21,925 bases of DNA from a virus. Position 1 is the first letter of the stretch. The number at the start of each line of letters is the position of its first letter. Below the pieces are notes generated by a model, which saw only the letters and a program-made list of their open reading frames with translations, did not search any database and was not told where the DNA came from. The stretch spans positions 1 to 21,925 of the IMG/VR virus record IMGVR_UViG_3300015371_000206, one strand, 5' to 3'. A program made the position numbers and the translations under genes. Positions 1-6,050 of the stretch are shown in pieces.

Positions 1-9
1 GGCGATCAT
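1..9 (-). CDS. Start of an unidentified gene (partial, runs off the left edge)
   Basis: An ATG at 9-7 overlaps the TGA (8-6) of the preceding 33-aa gene in an ATGA arrangement, which in this genome repeatedly marks coupled starts. Only three codons (M-I-A) are inside the window, so nothing can be said about the product. The call rests only on the overlap pattern. Confidence 0.4.
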
Positions 10-107
10 GCCGCCACCCACGACGGAAACTTCGCTATCCGCTCCGCGCCGGCCTCCGTGTCGATCACGAGAATCGCACCCGTCCAGATGTTGCGGAACA
101 CATACAT
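6..107 (-). CDS. Small 33-aa hypothetical protein
   Basis: A 33-residue reading frame starts MYVFRNIWTG and ends PSWVAA. It begins four bases after the stop of the zinc-ribbon gene. An AAGGGA stretch just upstream, inside the end of that gene, is a plausible ribosome binding site, and this decides the start; the frame is open further upstream but without such a signal. It would be the third gene of the small operon started by the promoter at 432-460. The short hydrophobic centre (IWTGAILVI) is not long enough to be a membrane helix. The family is not recognised and function is unknown. Confidence 0.55.
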   Translation of the reverse strand: MYVFRNIWTGAILVIDTEAGAERIAKFPSWVAA

Positions 108-111
108 CGCT

Positions 112-270
112 TCATCCCTTCTGGTCGAAACAGTCGACACACAACCACGGCGAATGGCCGCGGCGGCGACAGTAGGCACGCCTGTCGCATCCCGAACAGA
201 TTGTCCATTGCGCATAGTCGCCCCATGTCTCCCAGGCGGCGCGCGCGAGTTTCTCGAGGCTCGCGATCAT
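112..270 (-). CDS. Small zinc-ribbon-like protein (52 aa)
   Basis: This 52-aa frame starts MIASLEKLARAAWE and carries two knuckles, CSGC at about residues 25-28 and CVDC at about 44-47, with an extra Cys at 34 and His at 39 between them. Such paired CxxC knuckles usually bind one zinc ion, so a small zinc ribbon that binds nucleic acid or protein is likely. It contains several tryptophans and a basic stretch (RRAYCRRR). Its ATG (270-268) overlaps the TGA of the upstream ribbon-helix-helix gene as ATGA, which suggests translational coupling. The knuckle spacing and coupling make a chance frame unlikely. The exact role is unknown; a small transcription or regulatory partner of the upstream protein is an inference. 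Confidence 0.75.
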   Translation of the reverse strand: MIASLEKLARAAWETWGDYAQWTICSGCDRRAYCRRRGHSPWLCVDCFDQKG

Positions 271-425
271 TCGGCAAGCGCCTCATTGAGTCGTTGCCGG
301 ATCAACTCAGCTAGTAGGTCCTGGACCGATTTGTTCTCGGCCAACGCGACCGCGCGGAGCTCACGCCATTCTTCCGGCGTGATCGCCGCCCGGATCAGGA
401 TCGGCGCTGTCTGATTCGCAGCCAC
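267..425 (-). CDS. Ribbon-helix-helix (CopG/Arc-like) regulator, 52 aa
   Basis: The protein has the short ribbon-helix-helix layout: a strand (residues 8-15, PILIRAAI), helix A beginning TPEEWRELRAVALAE (16-30), a turn, and helix B VQDLLAELIRQRL (34-46). RHH proteins dimerise and insert the paired strand into the DNA major groove, often repressing their own promoter. The start chosen is a GTG at 425-423, because a TTGACA promoter with 17-bp spacing places the predicted transcription start at that codon, giving a leaderless mRNA. The frame is open further upstream, but that part would lie inside the promoter and has no RHH character. Palindromes over the -10 region are candidate operators. The stop overlaps the next gene as ATGA. 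Family call fairly sure; autoregulation is inferred. Confidence 0.75.
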   Translation of the reverse strand: MAANQTAPILIRAAITPEEWRELRAVALAENKSVQDLLAELIRQRLNEALAE

Positions 426-428
426 GCA

Positions 429-448
429 ACATATGTAGCATCCGCTAC
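429..448. promoter_or_regulatory. Candidate operator: two overlapping palindromes
   Basis: ACATATGT (429-436) is a perfect 8-bp palindrome. GTAGC-ATCC-GCTAC (435-448) is a 5-bp inverted repeat with a four-base centre. Both lie over the -10 element and spacer of the promoter in front of the RHH gene, where a bound repressor would block RNA polymerase. Binding by the RHH protein is inferred from position only. Confidence 0.5.
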
Positions 449-460
449 GTCGGTTGTCAA
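432..460 (-). promoter_or_regulatory. Promoter of the RHH/zinc-ribbon operon
   Basis: On the minus strand a perfect -35 TTGACA (460-455) is followed after 17 bases by TACATA (437-432), a weaker -10. Six bases further lies the GTG of the RHH gene, so initiation seven bases after the -10 would give a leaderless transcript. The -35 begins only eight bases past the stop of the preceding gene, in a short intergenic gap where an independent promoter makes sense. Confidence 0.65.
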
Positions 461-468
461 CCGGTCGG

Positions 469-681
469 TCAGGTGAAGATCGCGGCGAGCAGCTCCGGCG
501 GTGCGCCACGGCTCGCCGCCTTCCGCATCTGCTCGATGTCTTCGACGCCGTCCGCGAACCGGGCGGCCTCGCGCGATCCGAGGCCTGCCCGTCGAGCTTG
601 ATCGAGCCGCCACTGACGAACGGCGGCGGCCTCGTTCCCTTCGTTCTCTTCCCGCCATTTCTGAGGGAACGTGTCCCGCAC
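469..681 (-). CDS. 70-aa hypothetical protein after the lysis genes
   Basis: A charged, mostly helical protein, MRDTFPQKWREENEG..., ending PPELLAAIFT. The segment after about residue 25 (LDQARRAGLGSREAARFADG) has an alternating Arg/Ala pattern typical of short helical phage proteins. The start is a GTG at 681; an in-frame TGA three codons upstream means it cannot extend much further. It follows the 54-aa membrane protein by nine bases and is the last gene before a new promoter. It has no membrane segment and no recognised domain. A real gene is likely from its position and composition; function is unknown. Confidence 0.65.
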   Translation of the reverse strand: MRDTFPQKWREENEGNEAAAVRQWRLDQARRAGLGSREAARFADGVEDIEQMRKAASRGAPPELLAAIFT

Positions 682-690
682 CGCCGGTCA

Positions 691-855
691 CTACGCGCTG
701 GCCGGCTTGTTCGGGACGAGGTAGACGCCGAGCGCGGTACAGATTCCAGCGACGACCGTCAAGACCTGCCAGGTCGTCGAGTCGGGCGGAACGAGCCCCA
801 ATCCGGCCGTGACGGCCGCCCCGATCACAGCCACGATTGCCTTCGCGTACAGCAT
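691..855 (-). CDS. Small two-helix membrane protein, holin candidate (54 aa)
   Basis: The protein has two hydrophobic stretches, about residues 6-23 (AIVAVIGAAVTAGLGLVP) and 31-49 (WQVLTVVAGICTALGVYLV), separated by a short polar turn, PDSTT. It ends with a tail containing Lys. Small two-helix proteins of this kind next to an endolysin commonly act as holins or as structural accessories in actinophages. The ATG at 855 has a good AGGGGA ribosome binding site about nine bases upstream. It lies downstream of the amidase and of two other membrane proteins, so this region is a lysis cassette. Which of the three is the true holin cannot be decided from the sequence. Confidence 0.75.
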   Translation of the reverse strand: MLYAKAIVAVIGAAVTAGLGLVPPDSTTWQVLTVVAGICTALGVYLVPNKPASA

Positions 856-882
856 GACGGTATCCCCTTTCTAGGGTTCGGT

Positions 883-1164
883 TTAGCAACGTGCTTTCTG
901 GATTCGGATGAACTGGCGAGCGTAAAATTCGCGGATAGTCTTGTATTCCTGAGCGGTTATGTCTGGACGGTTGAGCGACGCCATTTCCGCGTCGAGTAAC
1001 AAGTCACGCATAACGTTCAGAGAAATGTTTCTCGTTTGGCATGCTTCATGGTGCCCCTGGTAGAGGGAATAGGTGACAATCACGAACGCGAGAATGAACG
1101 CGAGCGACAACGCCGCGCTCGTCCAGGGAAGGTGCCTGACCGTTGCCGCATTCTCTTCGTTCAC
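883..1164 (-). CDS. Single-pass membrane protein in the lysis cassette (93 aa)
   Basis: About 18 polar residues are followed by one strong membrane segment (around residues 17-37, LSLAFILAFVIVTYSLY). A soluble, mostly helical C-terminal part of about 55 residues ends in basic IRIQKARC. The GTG start (1164-1162) overlaps the TGA of the upstream 79-aa gene as GTGA, arguing for coupled translation; the frame is open further upstream, but that part is the shadow of the 79-aa gene. With a short N-terminus and a longer C-terminal domain it could be a holin, an antiholin or a spanin-like factor. The pairing with the coiled-coil membrane protein before it suggests they work together (inference). Confidence 0.7.
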   Translation of the reverse strand: MNEENAATVRHLPWTSAALSLAFILAFVIVTYSLYQGHHEACQTRNISLNVMRDLLLDAEMASLNRPDITAQEYKTIREFYARQFIRIQKARC

Positions 1165-1400
1165 GGCGGCGAGTTCCCGAGCAGAGAGAACACCGTGAAC
1201 GCGAACAGGATCGCCGATCCGACCGTCGCGAACGCGAACGTGTAGAACGACCGGCGAAGCGACTTGATCTCGTCCGACAGGCTCTTGACGTTGTCTGCGA
1301 GCACGTCGGGCTTCACCTCCTCGATTCGCTCGAGACGACGCTGGAGGTCGCGCGCCCACCACGGCAGACGCTCCCCATAGCTTTCCTCCCCATTCGGCAT
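1161..1400 (-). CDS. Coiled-coil membrane protein, XhlA/holin-like (79 aa)
   Basis: The N-terminal two thirds (about residues 15-50) form an amphipathic, heptad-like helix (ARDLQRRLERIEEV, then NVKSLSDEIKSLRR). One C-terminal membrane segment (about 52-73, FYTFAFATVGSAILFAFTVF) follows. This coiled coil plus C-terminal anchor resembles the layout of XhlA-type phage lysis proteins, though sequence identity to that family is not claimed. A strong GGAAAGGGG ribosome binding site precedes the ATG at 1400. It follows the endolysin by 18 bases and overlaps the next gene as GTGA. Confidence 0.75.
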   Translation of the reverse strand: MPNGEESYGERLPWWARDLQRRLERIEEVKPDVLADNVKSLSDEIKSLRRSFYTFAFATVGSAILFAFTVFSLLGNSPP

Positions 1401-1418
1401 TGGACCCCTTTCCTGCGG

Positions 1419-1958
1419 TTAGACGTTGAGTTCGCCCAGATACTCCTTTGCGTACCGCAGGAAAACATCTTTGGGGTAGCCAGCCCCCGGATCAGTATGG
1501 TTGCCGCCGAACGCCTTCGTGCAGTCGGCATGAGTTGTGACGCCTTTCCGTTTGAGCCGCAGGCTTGTCGGGCCGACCCACCGCAGAGGGATGCCGAACA
1601 GGTTCGCGTGCAGGGCGGTCTTGAACGCCGCCCGTCGGATCGTGTTGTCGTGCTTCAACCATGTCGCCCTTGACCAGGACGCATGGCCGGCCTGCTCGAT
1701 GTGGAAGCCGCAGTAGTTCGCGCCTTCGGCGCCCCATGGGATCGCTGAGTTCGGGAGCGTCCGGAAGCACTCGTCGTTGTCGACGATCAGATGTGTCGAC
1801 CCTTTCGACGCCGGGTTCGTGAACCAGACGGCGGCACCCTCGGCGGTGTCGCCCTCCGTTGTGTGGATGACGACCCAGATGACCGCCTCTTTCGGCCGGC
1901 TCCCGGAGTCGTGGACGGCGTGATACTTGGTGGAACAGGTTGCCGTGATCGGTTTCAT
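1419..1958 (-). CDS. Endolysin: N-acetylmuramoyl-L-alanine amidase (Amidase_2/PGRP fold)
   Basis: It cleaves the amide bond between MurNAc and L-Ala of peptidoglycan to release virions. The 179-aa protein is essentially one Amidase_2 domain. The first zinc His is in VVIHTTEG (H32), the second region is GVTTHADC (H143), and the last ligand lies in HTDPG (D156 by comparison with AmpD-type amidases), followed by the usual GYP. No separate cell-wall-binding domain or signal peptide is visible, so export depends on a holin. The ATG at 1958 has no Shine-Dalgarno sequence; instead the recurrent 15-bp GCTAGCCGACCAACC lies four bases upstream. Three membrane-protein genes follow, giving a lysis module. 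Confidence 0.93.
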   Translation of the reverse strand: MKPITATCSTKYHAVHDSGSRPKEAVIWVVIHTTEGDTAEGAAVWFTNPASKGSTHLIVDNDECFRTLPNSAIPWGAEGANYCGFHIEQAGHASWSRATWLKHDNTIRRAAFKTALHANLFGIPLRWVGPTSLRLKRKGVTTHADCTKAFGGNHTDPGAGYPKDVFLRYAKEYLGELNV

Positions 1959-1962
1959 GGTT

Positions 1963-1977
1963 GGTTGGTCGGCTAGC
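1963..1977 (-). repeat. 15-bp module-boundary motif, copy 1
   Basis: GCTAGCCGACCAACC on the minus strand lies in the gap between the minor tail gene and the endolysin start, ending four bases before the ATG. A further AACC follows. It is identical to the copies at 9831, 13720 and 19246, in the same orientation. Confidence 0.85.
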
Positions 1978-1982
1978 AGGGG

Positions 1983-4900
1983 TTAGAGCGGCGAGACGGC
2001 CAGGTCGATCGTCCAAGGTGTCCGGTCGTTGGTGCCGGCAACCTCGATTTTCTGGATGAAGAGGGTTTGGTCGATTCGGTTGCCGCCGCCGGGCGGTGTG
2101 CGTCGAACCTCGATGCAGTCTCCGAGCTCGCGGCGGAACGCCGCCTCGGTGACGTCCGGGACGGCGGTCGTCAGCCCGAGCTTCGTCACGCGGGGGAACG
2201 GTTCTTTGTACTTGCCGACGAGCGCGGCAGCCATCCCGGCTGTGACGCCGGCGGTGCTGACGGGAACGTCGGTGATCGACTGTGACCGTTTGAAGTAGCG
2301 GGCGATCGAGGTGGCGTCGGAGGCGGTCGCGACGAGCTGGTTCGTCGCTGTGACGTTCCATTCGTTCGTCAGGAACGCCTCGGAGAAGTCGGTTGTGAGG
2401 TCTTCGTAGGGGATCCCCTGAATGGCTTGCAGGGTGACCGCGTCGATGTAGTAGGTGCCGGCCGTCTCGGCCATCAGACGGAAATAGGGTGGCTGGGATT
2501 GGTCGGCCGAGCTCGAACGATAAGCGCCGGCGACCTGCACCCATCCGCCGTTCATGGTGACGTAGTCTCCGACATGCTCGTCGGTGACGTTGAGCTTGCG
2601 CCAGTAGACGCGCAACCCGTTCGGACCCTTGACCCACGCCGAGAGGAACATCAGCGTGCCGGGCGGCCGACGAATGTAGATGTTCGGGCTTTGGGCGCCG
2701 CTGTCGCCGGCAACCGTCACCACCATCTTGAGGCTCGCGACACCGACGAGATGTTCGGTTGTGTCGCGCGCGATCGACCCGGATGCGCCACTGAAGAACG
2801 CGGGCGTCCATCCGGCCGTGTCGGTCTCAAAACTCTGGGCGTCGTTGAAGAGGCTTTGCCCGACGAGTGACGGGTCGCGGTCGTCGAAGATTTCCTGTGC
2901 GTAGTTCCAACGGGTCGCCGGGGCGACCTGGACGGCATCGACGTAAAAGGTGCCGACCGACGCGTCGCCGCCCTTCGTGATGAACAACTGGAAATGGTCG
3001 GCGTTGGGTGGGGCGATGATGACGCCGGTGAAGAGATCCCATCCGCCTGTCGGTGTCAGGTAGCCGGCGGTCATGCCGCCGTCGATCGCGACGTTGCTCG
3101 AGTCGTAGGCGTAGATGAAGATTTGGATGTCGCCGGTTCCGGCGGTGCGTTTGATGCGCGCCTGGACGCCGTATGCCTGGTTCGCGACGAACGTGCCGGC
3201 GGTCCCGTTGAAGAAATAGCAGCCATCGAAGGTGCCGGTGCCGGTGACGACCTTGAGGGACGCTGACCCGGTGAAGTATTGCGAGGTGTCTCTGGCGATC
3301 GTGCCGGACCCGTTCGCGCCCCATCCGGACGTGTCGACCTCCATGCCGGGGTTCGTGACCACGTTCCCGTCGGTGCGGTGGCTACCGTTGAGGAACGTGA
3401 TCGTGCCGTCGCGGGCGACGAACAGCATGGCGTCGCCGCCGTCGGCGCGTCTCGCCTGGACGAGCTCCGACAGCGGATCCTGGCCGACCATGTAGGCGCC
3501 CGTCATCGCGTTCGTTCCGGTGCGGATGCTGCGCGGCACCCTCGATCCGATCGTGTCCAGGACACCGTTGATGCGGGCTTCGGGATGCTGGCCGCGCGCG
3601 AACCCGCGGGCGGTGCCGGCGCTGTAGTGGTTCTGGATCGTCGCGATCGGCAGAGAGCGCCGGTAGAACGCCAGCTCGTCCGTGTAGGTGTGCTCCGACC
3701 CGGACCCGACGTTCGGACCGACGAACAACTCGGCGTTCGCATCGAGCGTCGCCGCGAACGTGCCTGACCATGCGCTCGAGTTGACCAGAGTGCCGTTGAC
3801 GTACAACTTGATCGTGCCGGCCTCGATCGTTCCAACGACGTGGAACCAAAGGTTGGGGGTCGCGGTCCCTCCAGCGATCGACACGTTCGTCCCGCTGCTA
3901 TTGCGCGCCTCCAGCGTGAACGTCCCGGCGTTGATATACAGACGCCAGGTCGTCGCGGATCCCGCCGGCGGGCCGACACAGAGATTCATCGTCACGCCGG
4001 CGGTGTCTGTCTGAAACCATCCCTCGATCGTGAACTCGGCCAGGCTTGTCACGTCGCCGGCGTCGCCGGGATTCAGCCCTTGCGTCGACAGATAATCGCC
4101 ATGCTGGGCGACAAAGGCGCCTTCGGGCTCCTGCCCGACGATTGCGCCGAACCCGGACACCGTTTGCATCGCAGCGGTCGCGGCGACGAGGGTCGGTCCG
4201 GGACTGGCGGTCTCGGTGCGGGTCGTGGCGTTGTCGTCCATCGGCCAGTAACCGGTTGGAGCGTCAAACGCGACAACGTCGGCGTAGGTGTCTCTCGGCG
4301 GCGACGTCGTCGGCAGGTTCCCGAGCGCGAGCGGCTTGAACTCGTCCGCGCACGACACGACGGTCTCGGCGTCCGACCAACCGCCGCCCGGCCAAGATTG
4401 CTCATACGCTTCCGCGTAACCCTTGAAAACATCTTGGGTTTCGCCGGTGAACTGCTCGCGGAACCACCACCGATTCAACGGTCGAATGGCCGTTGCCGTG
4501 GTGCTGTTATGCGGCGAGCCTACCCATTGATAACCGGGCATCGAACCGTCGGCGTAGGCGCGAAGGGTGCCGCTCTCGATCACTTGGAGACCGTCGACCA
4601 ACCAGGAGGCGTTAACGGCACCCTGCGAATCTCCGAGTGTCAGGTAAATCGTGCCTCCGTTGGTTGCCGTGTCGGGCGGCGTGAAGGTGTAGAAACACCG
4701 CGTCCAGACAGATGTTGACATCGTGATCTCGCCGCCGTGGATATAGGTGAGAAACGTCGTTCCGTCGTCGGTGTTCACCTGGACATCGACTTTCACGCCG
4801 TTACTGCCGGGGAGCGCCTTCGCGTAGTAGGAGACGGTGTAGATATGTCCGTATCGGAGTGCTACCCGCGGACCGACGCATCCATCGTTTGTCCCTCCGG

Positions 4901-5294
4901 ATACTGCGGTGTTGACCTGTAGCGACGCTGTCCCGAATAGCGCGTCCGTCGTGACTCGAGCGATTCCGCTCGGCCCTGCCGTGTAACCGGTCAGGTCGAT
5001 CTCTAACGACGGATTGGGGACCATGTTTGCGGTGTGGGTCGGGTCATAAATGCGTGTCCGGTTGTCGAGCGTGAAGCTCGCGGTGCCGGCGTCGATGTCT
5101 CCGAGCTCCGATTCCCGTCCGCGTGACGTCGAGAACGCGCGCAGGTCGGCGGTCGCGTCGACCCATGTCGGGTTGACCACCGCCGCGTCGTCGGTGGTGT
5201 ACATCAGCCACGCTTCGGGGTTGTTGCCCTGCCCGACGATCTGGCCGGTCCCGACGACGAACGGGATCCGGAGTTGCGTCCCGACTGTGGCCAT
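1983..5294 (-). CDS. Large minor tail protein with LamG and three carbohydrate-binding-like domains (1103 aa)
   Basis: The N-terminus (residues 1-90, with RAFSTSRGRESELGDIDAG and a FTLDNRTRIYDP-type turn) and the C-terminus (about 995-1103, ending TIDLAVSPL) match the frame of actinophage minor tail proteins that sit at the tail tip. Inserted in that frame are a jelly-roll, CBM4/9-like domain at 90-240, a LamG/concanavalin-like domain at about 340-560 (starting PTGYWPMDD, with EFTIEGWF and KLYVNGTLV), and two more jelly-roll domains at about 643-790 and 815-957. The three jelly rolls share an NP-S/G-MEVDTSGW-like start, a GSASLKV strand and a YVDAVQV-like end. This suggests adsorption to surface polysaccharide. 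The ATG follows the upstream stop by three bases with no clear ribosome binding site, so coupling is likely. Confidence 0.88.
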   Translation of the reverse strand: MATVGTQLRIPFVVGTGQIVGQGNNPEAWLMYTTDDAAVVNPTWVDATADLRAFSTSRGRESELGDIDAGTASFTLDNRTRIYDPTHTANMVPNPSLEIDLTGYTAGPSGIARVTTDALFGTASLQVNTAVSGGTNDGCVGPRVALRYGHIYTVSYYAKALPGSNGVKVDVQVNTDDGTTFLTYIHGGEITMSTSVWTRCFYTFTPPDTATNGGTIYLTLGDSQGAVNASWLVDGLQVIESGTLRAYADGSMPGYQWVGSPHNSTTATAIRPLNRWWFREQFTGETQDVFKGYAEAYEQSWPGGGWSDAETVVSCADEFKPLALGNLPTTSPPRDTYADVVAFDAPTGYWPMDDNATTRTETASPGPTLVAATAAMQTVSGFGAIVGQEPEGAFVAQHGDYLSTQGLNPGDAGDVTSLAEFTIEGWFQTDTAGVTMNLCVGPPAGSATTWRLYINAGTFTLEARNSSGTNVSIAGGTATPNLWFHVVGTIEAGTIKLYVNGTLVNSSAWSGTFAATLDANAELFVGPNVGSGSEHTYTDELAFYRRSLPIATIQNHYSAGTARGFARGQHPEARINGVLDTIGSRVPRSIRTGTNAMTGAYMVGQDPLSELVQARRADGGDAMLFVARDGTITFLNGSHRTDGNVVTNPGMEVDTSGWGANGSGTIARDTSQYFTGSASLKVVTGTGTFDGCYFFNGTAGTFVANQAYGVQARIKRTAGTGDIQIFIYAYDSSNVAIDGGMTAGYLTPTGGWDLFTGVIIAPPNADHFQLFITKGGDASVGTFYVDAVQVAPATRWNYAQEIFDDRDPSLVGQSLFNDAQSFETDTAGWTPAFFSGASGSIARDTTEHLVGVASLKMVVTVAGDSGAQSPNIYIRRPPGTLMFLSAWVKGPNGLRVYWRKLNVTDEHVGDYVTMNGGWVQVAGAYRSSSADQSQPPYFRLMAETAGTYYIDAVTLQAIQGIPYEDLTTDFSEAFLTNEWNVTATNQLVATASDATSIARYFKRSQSITDVPVSTAGVTAGMAAALVGKYKEPFPRVTKLGLTTAVPDVTEAAFRRELGDCIEVRRTPPGGGNRIDQTLFIQKIEVAGTNDRTPWTIDLAVSPL

Positions 5295-5297
5295 CGG

Positions 5298-6050
5298 CTA
5301 GGTGACGTAGACGGGACGGATGGCGAGGTTGCGTGACCGATAGTGCGCGGTCGCCCCGGTCGGGTCATATTGCAGCTTGACGACGTCGCTGGCGGCGAGG
5401 GTGCGTTGCATGTTCGTCCGGCATGCGGCGAACCAGGTCGCCGTGCCGGTTCCGGACAGCCCGCATCCCTCGTTGAGCGATGTGGCGGCGGCGCCGAGCT
5501 TGACGGCGGCACGCCAACCGTTGCCGGCGGCGGCGGCGTTGCCTTCACATGACCACGAGATTGCGTATAGGCCGGCGCGCGGCACGGTGATCGACGGGCC
5601 GACCGTGGTCAGGTCAACGAACCCGGATCCGCCGTTCGACTCGTCGGTCAAGACTTGCGAGTAGGCGTCGGAGCCGCCGAGGCAATACCATTTCGACGCG
5701 GTCGAACTCCATTGCAACAACCAGGCGTAGGTGGGTGCGGTTGTGCTGTCGGTCAGGATCGCCTGTTGGCCGTCGGTCGGCGATCCGGGAAGCGTCGTCG
5801 CCGGCGCGGCGGCACCCGCACCGGCCCATTTCATTCCGGTCGACTGTGTCGAGTCGGCGGTCAGCACTTGGCCGTTCGTCCCGACGCCGAGCCTCGCCGG
5901 CGTAGCCGAGGCGGTAGCGGCGATGAGGTCGCCCTTGGTGGTGACCAGGTCCTTGGGGATCGCGGCGACGATGCCCGCCTCGATGTATGCGAACCGCGCG
6001 GCCGATCCGCTCGAGACGCCGTCCGTCCATGTCTGCGGTGTGTAAGGCAT
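5298..6050 (-). CDS. Tail fibre/collar-like protein with C-terminal jelly-roll head (250 aa)
   Basis: Residues 36-76 contain TTKGDLIAATASATPARLGV, then GTNGQVLTADSTQSTGMKW. This is the well-known connector segment of many phage tail fibres and appendages. Residues about 150-250 (SITVPRAGLYAISWSCEG, later DVVKLQYDPTG) look like a C1q/TNF-type trimeric jelly-roll head. The likely role is host recognition or tail-tip appendage, acting with the 1103-aa protein downstream. The ATG abuts the TAG of the tape measure gene (TAGATG) and no independent ribosome binding site is seen, consistent with termination-reinitiation. Shorter than most fibres, so it may be a small tip appendage. Confidence 0.8.
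   Translation of the reverse strand: MPYTPQTWTDGVSSGSAARFAYIEAGIVAAIPKDLVTTKGDLIAATASATPARLGVGTNGQVLTADSTQSTGMKWAGAGAAAPATTLPGSPTDGQQAILTDSTTAPTYAWLLQWSSTASKWYCLGGSDAYSQVLTDESNGGSGFVDLTTVGPSITVPRAGLYAISWSCEGNAAAAGNGWRAAVKLGAAATSLNEGCGLSGTGTATWFAACRTNMQRTLAASDVVKLQYDPTGATAHYRSRNLAIRPVYVT

Noticed and set aside
395-889. 164-codon minus-strand frame over the 54-aa and 70-aa genes
   Set aside because: Arg/Gly-rich shadow that would also read through the TTGACA promoter; the alternative frames give a membrane protein and a sensible helical protein.
454-999. 181-codon plus-strand frame over the same stretch
   Set aside because: Antisense shadow with no start signal; nothing else on this strand in the left part is supported.
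1492-2811. Long 439-codon minus-strand frame across the endolysin and the minor tail gene
   Set aside because: Its product is an Arg/His/Pro-rich low-complexity string overlapping two well-supported genes in another frame; typical high-GC shadow.
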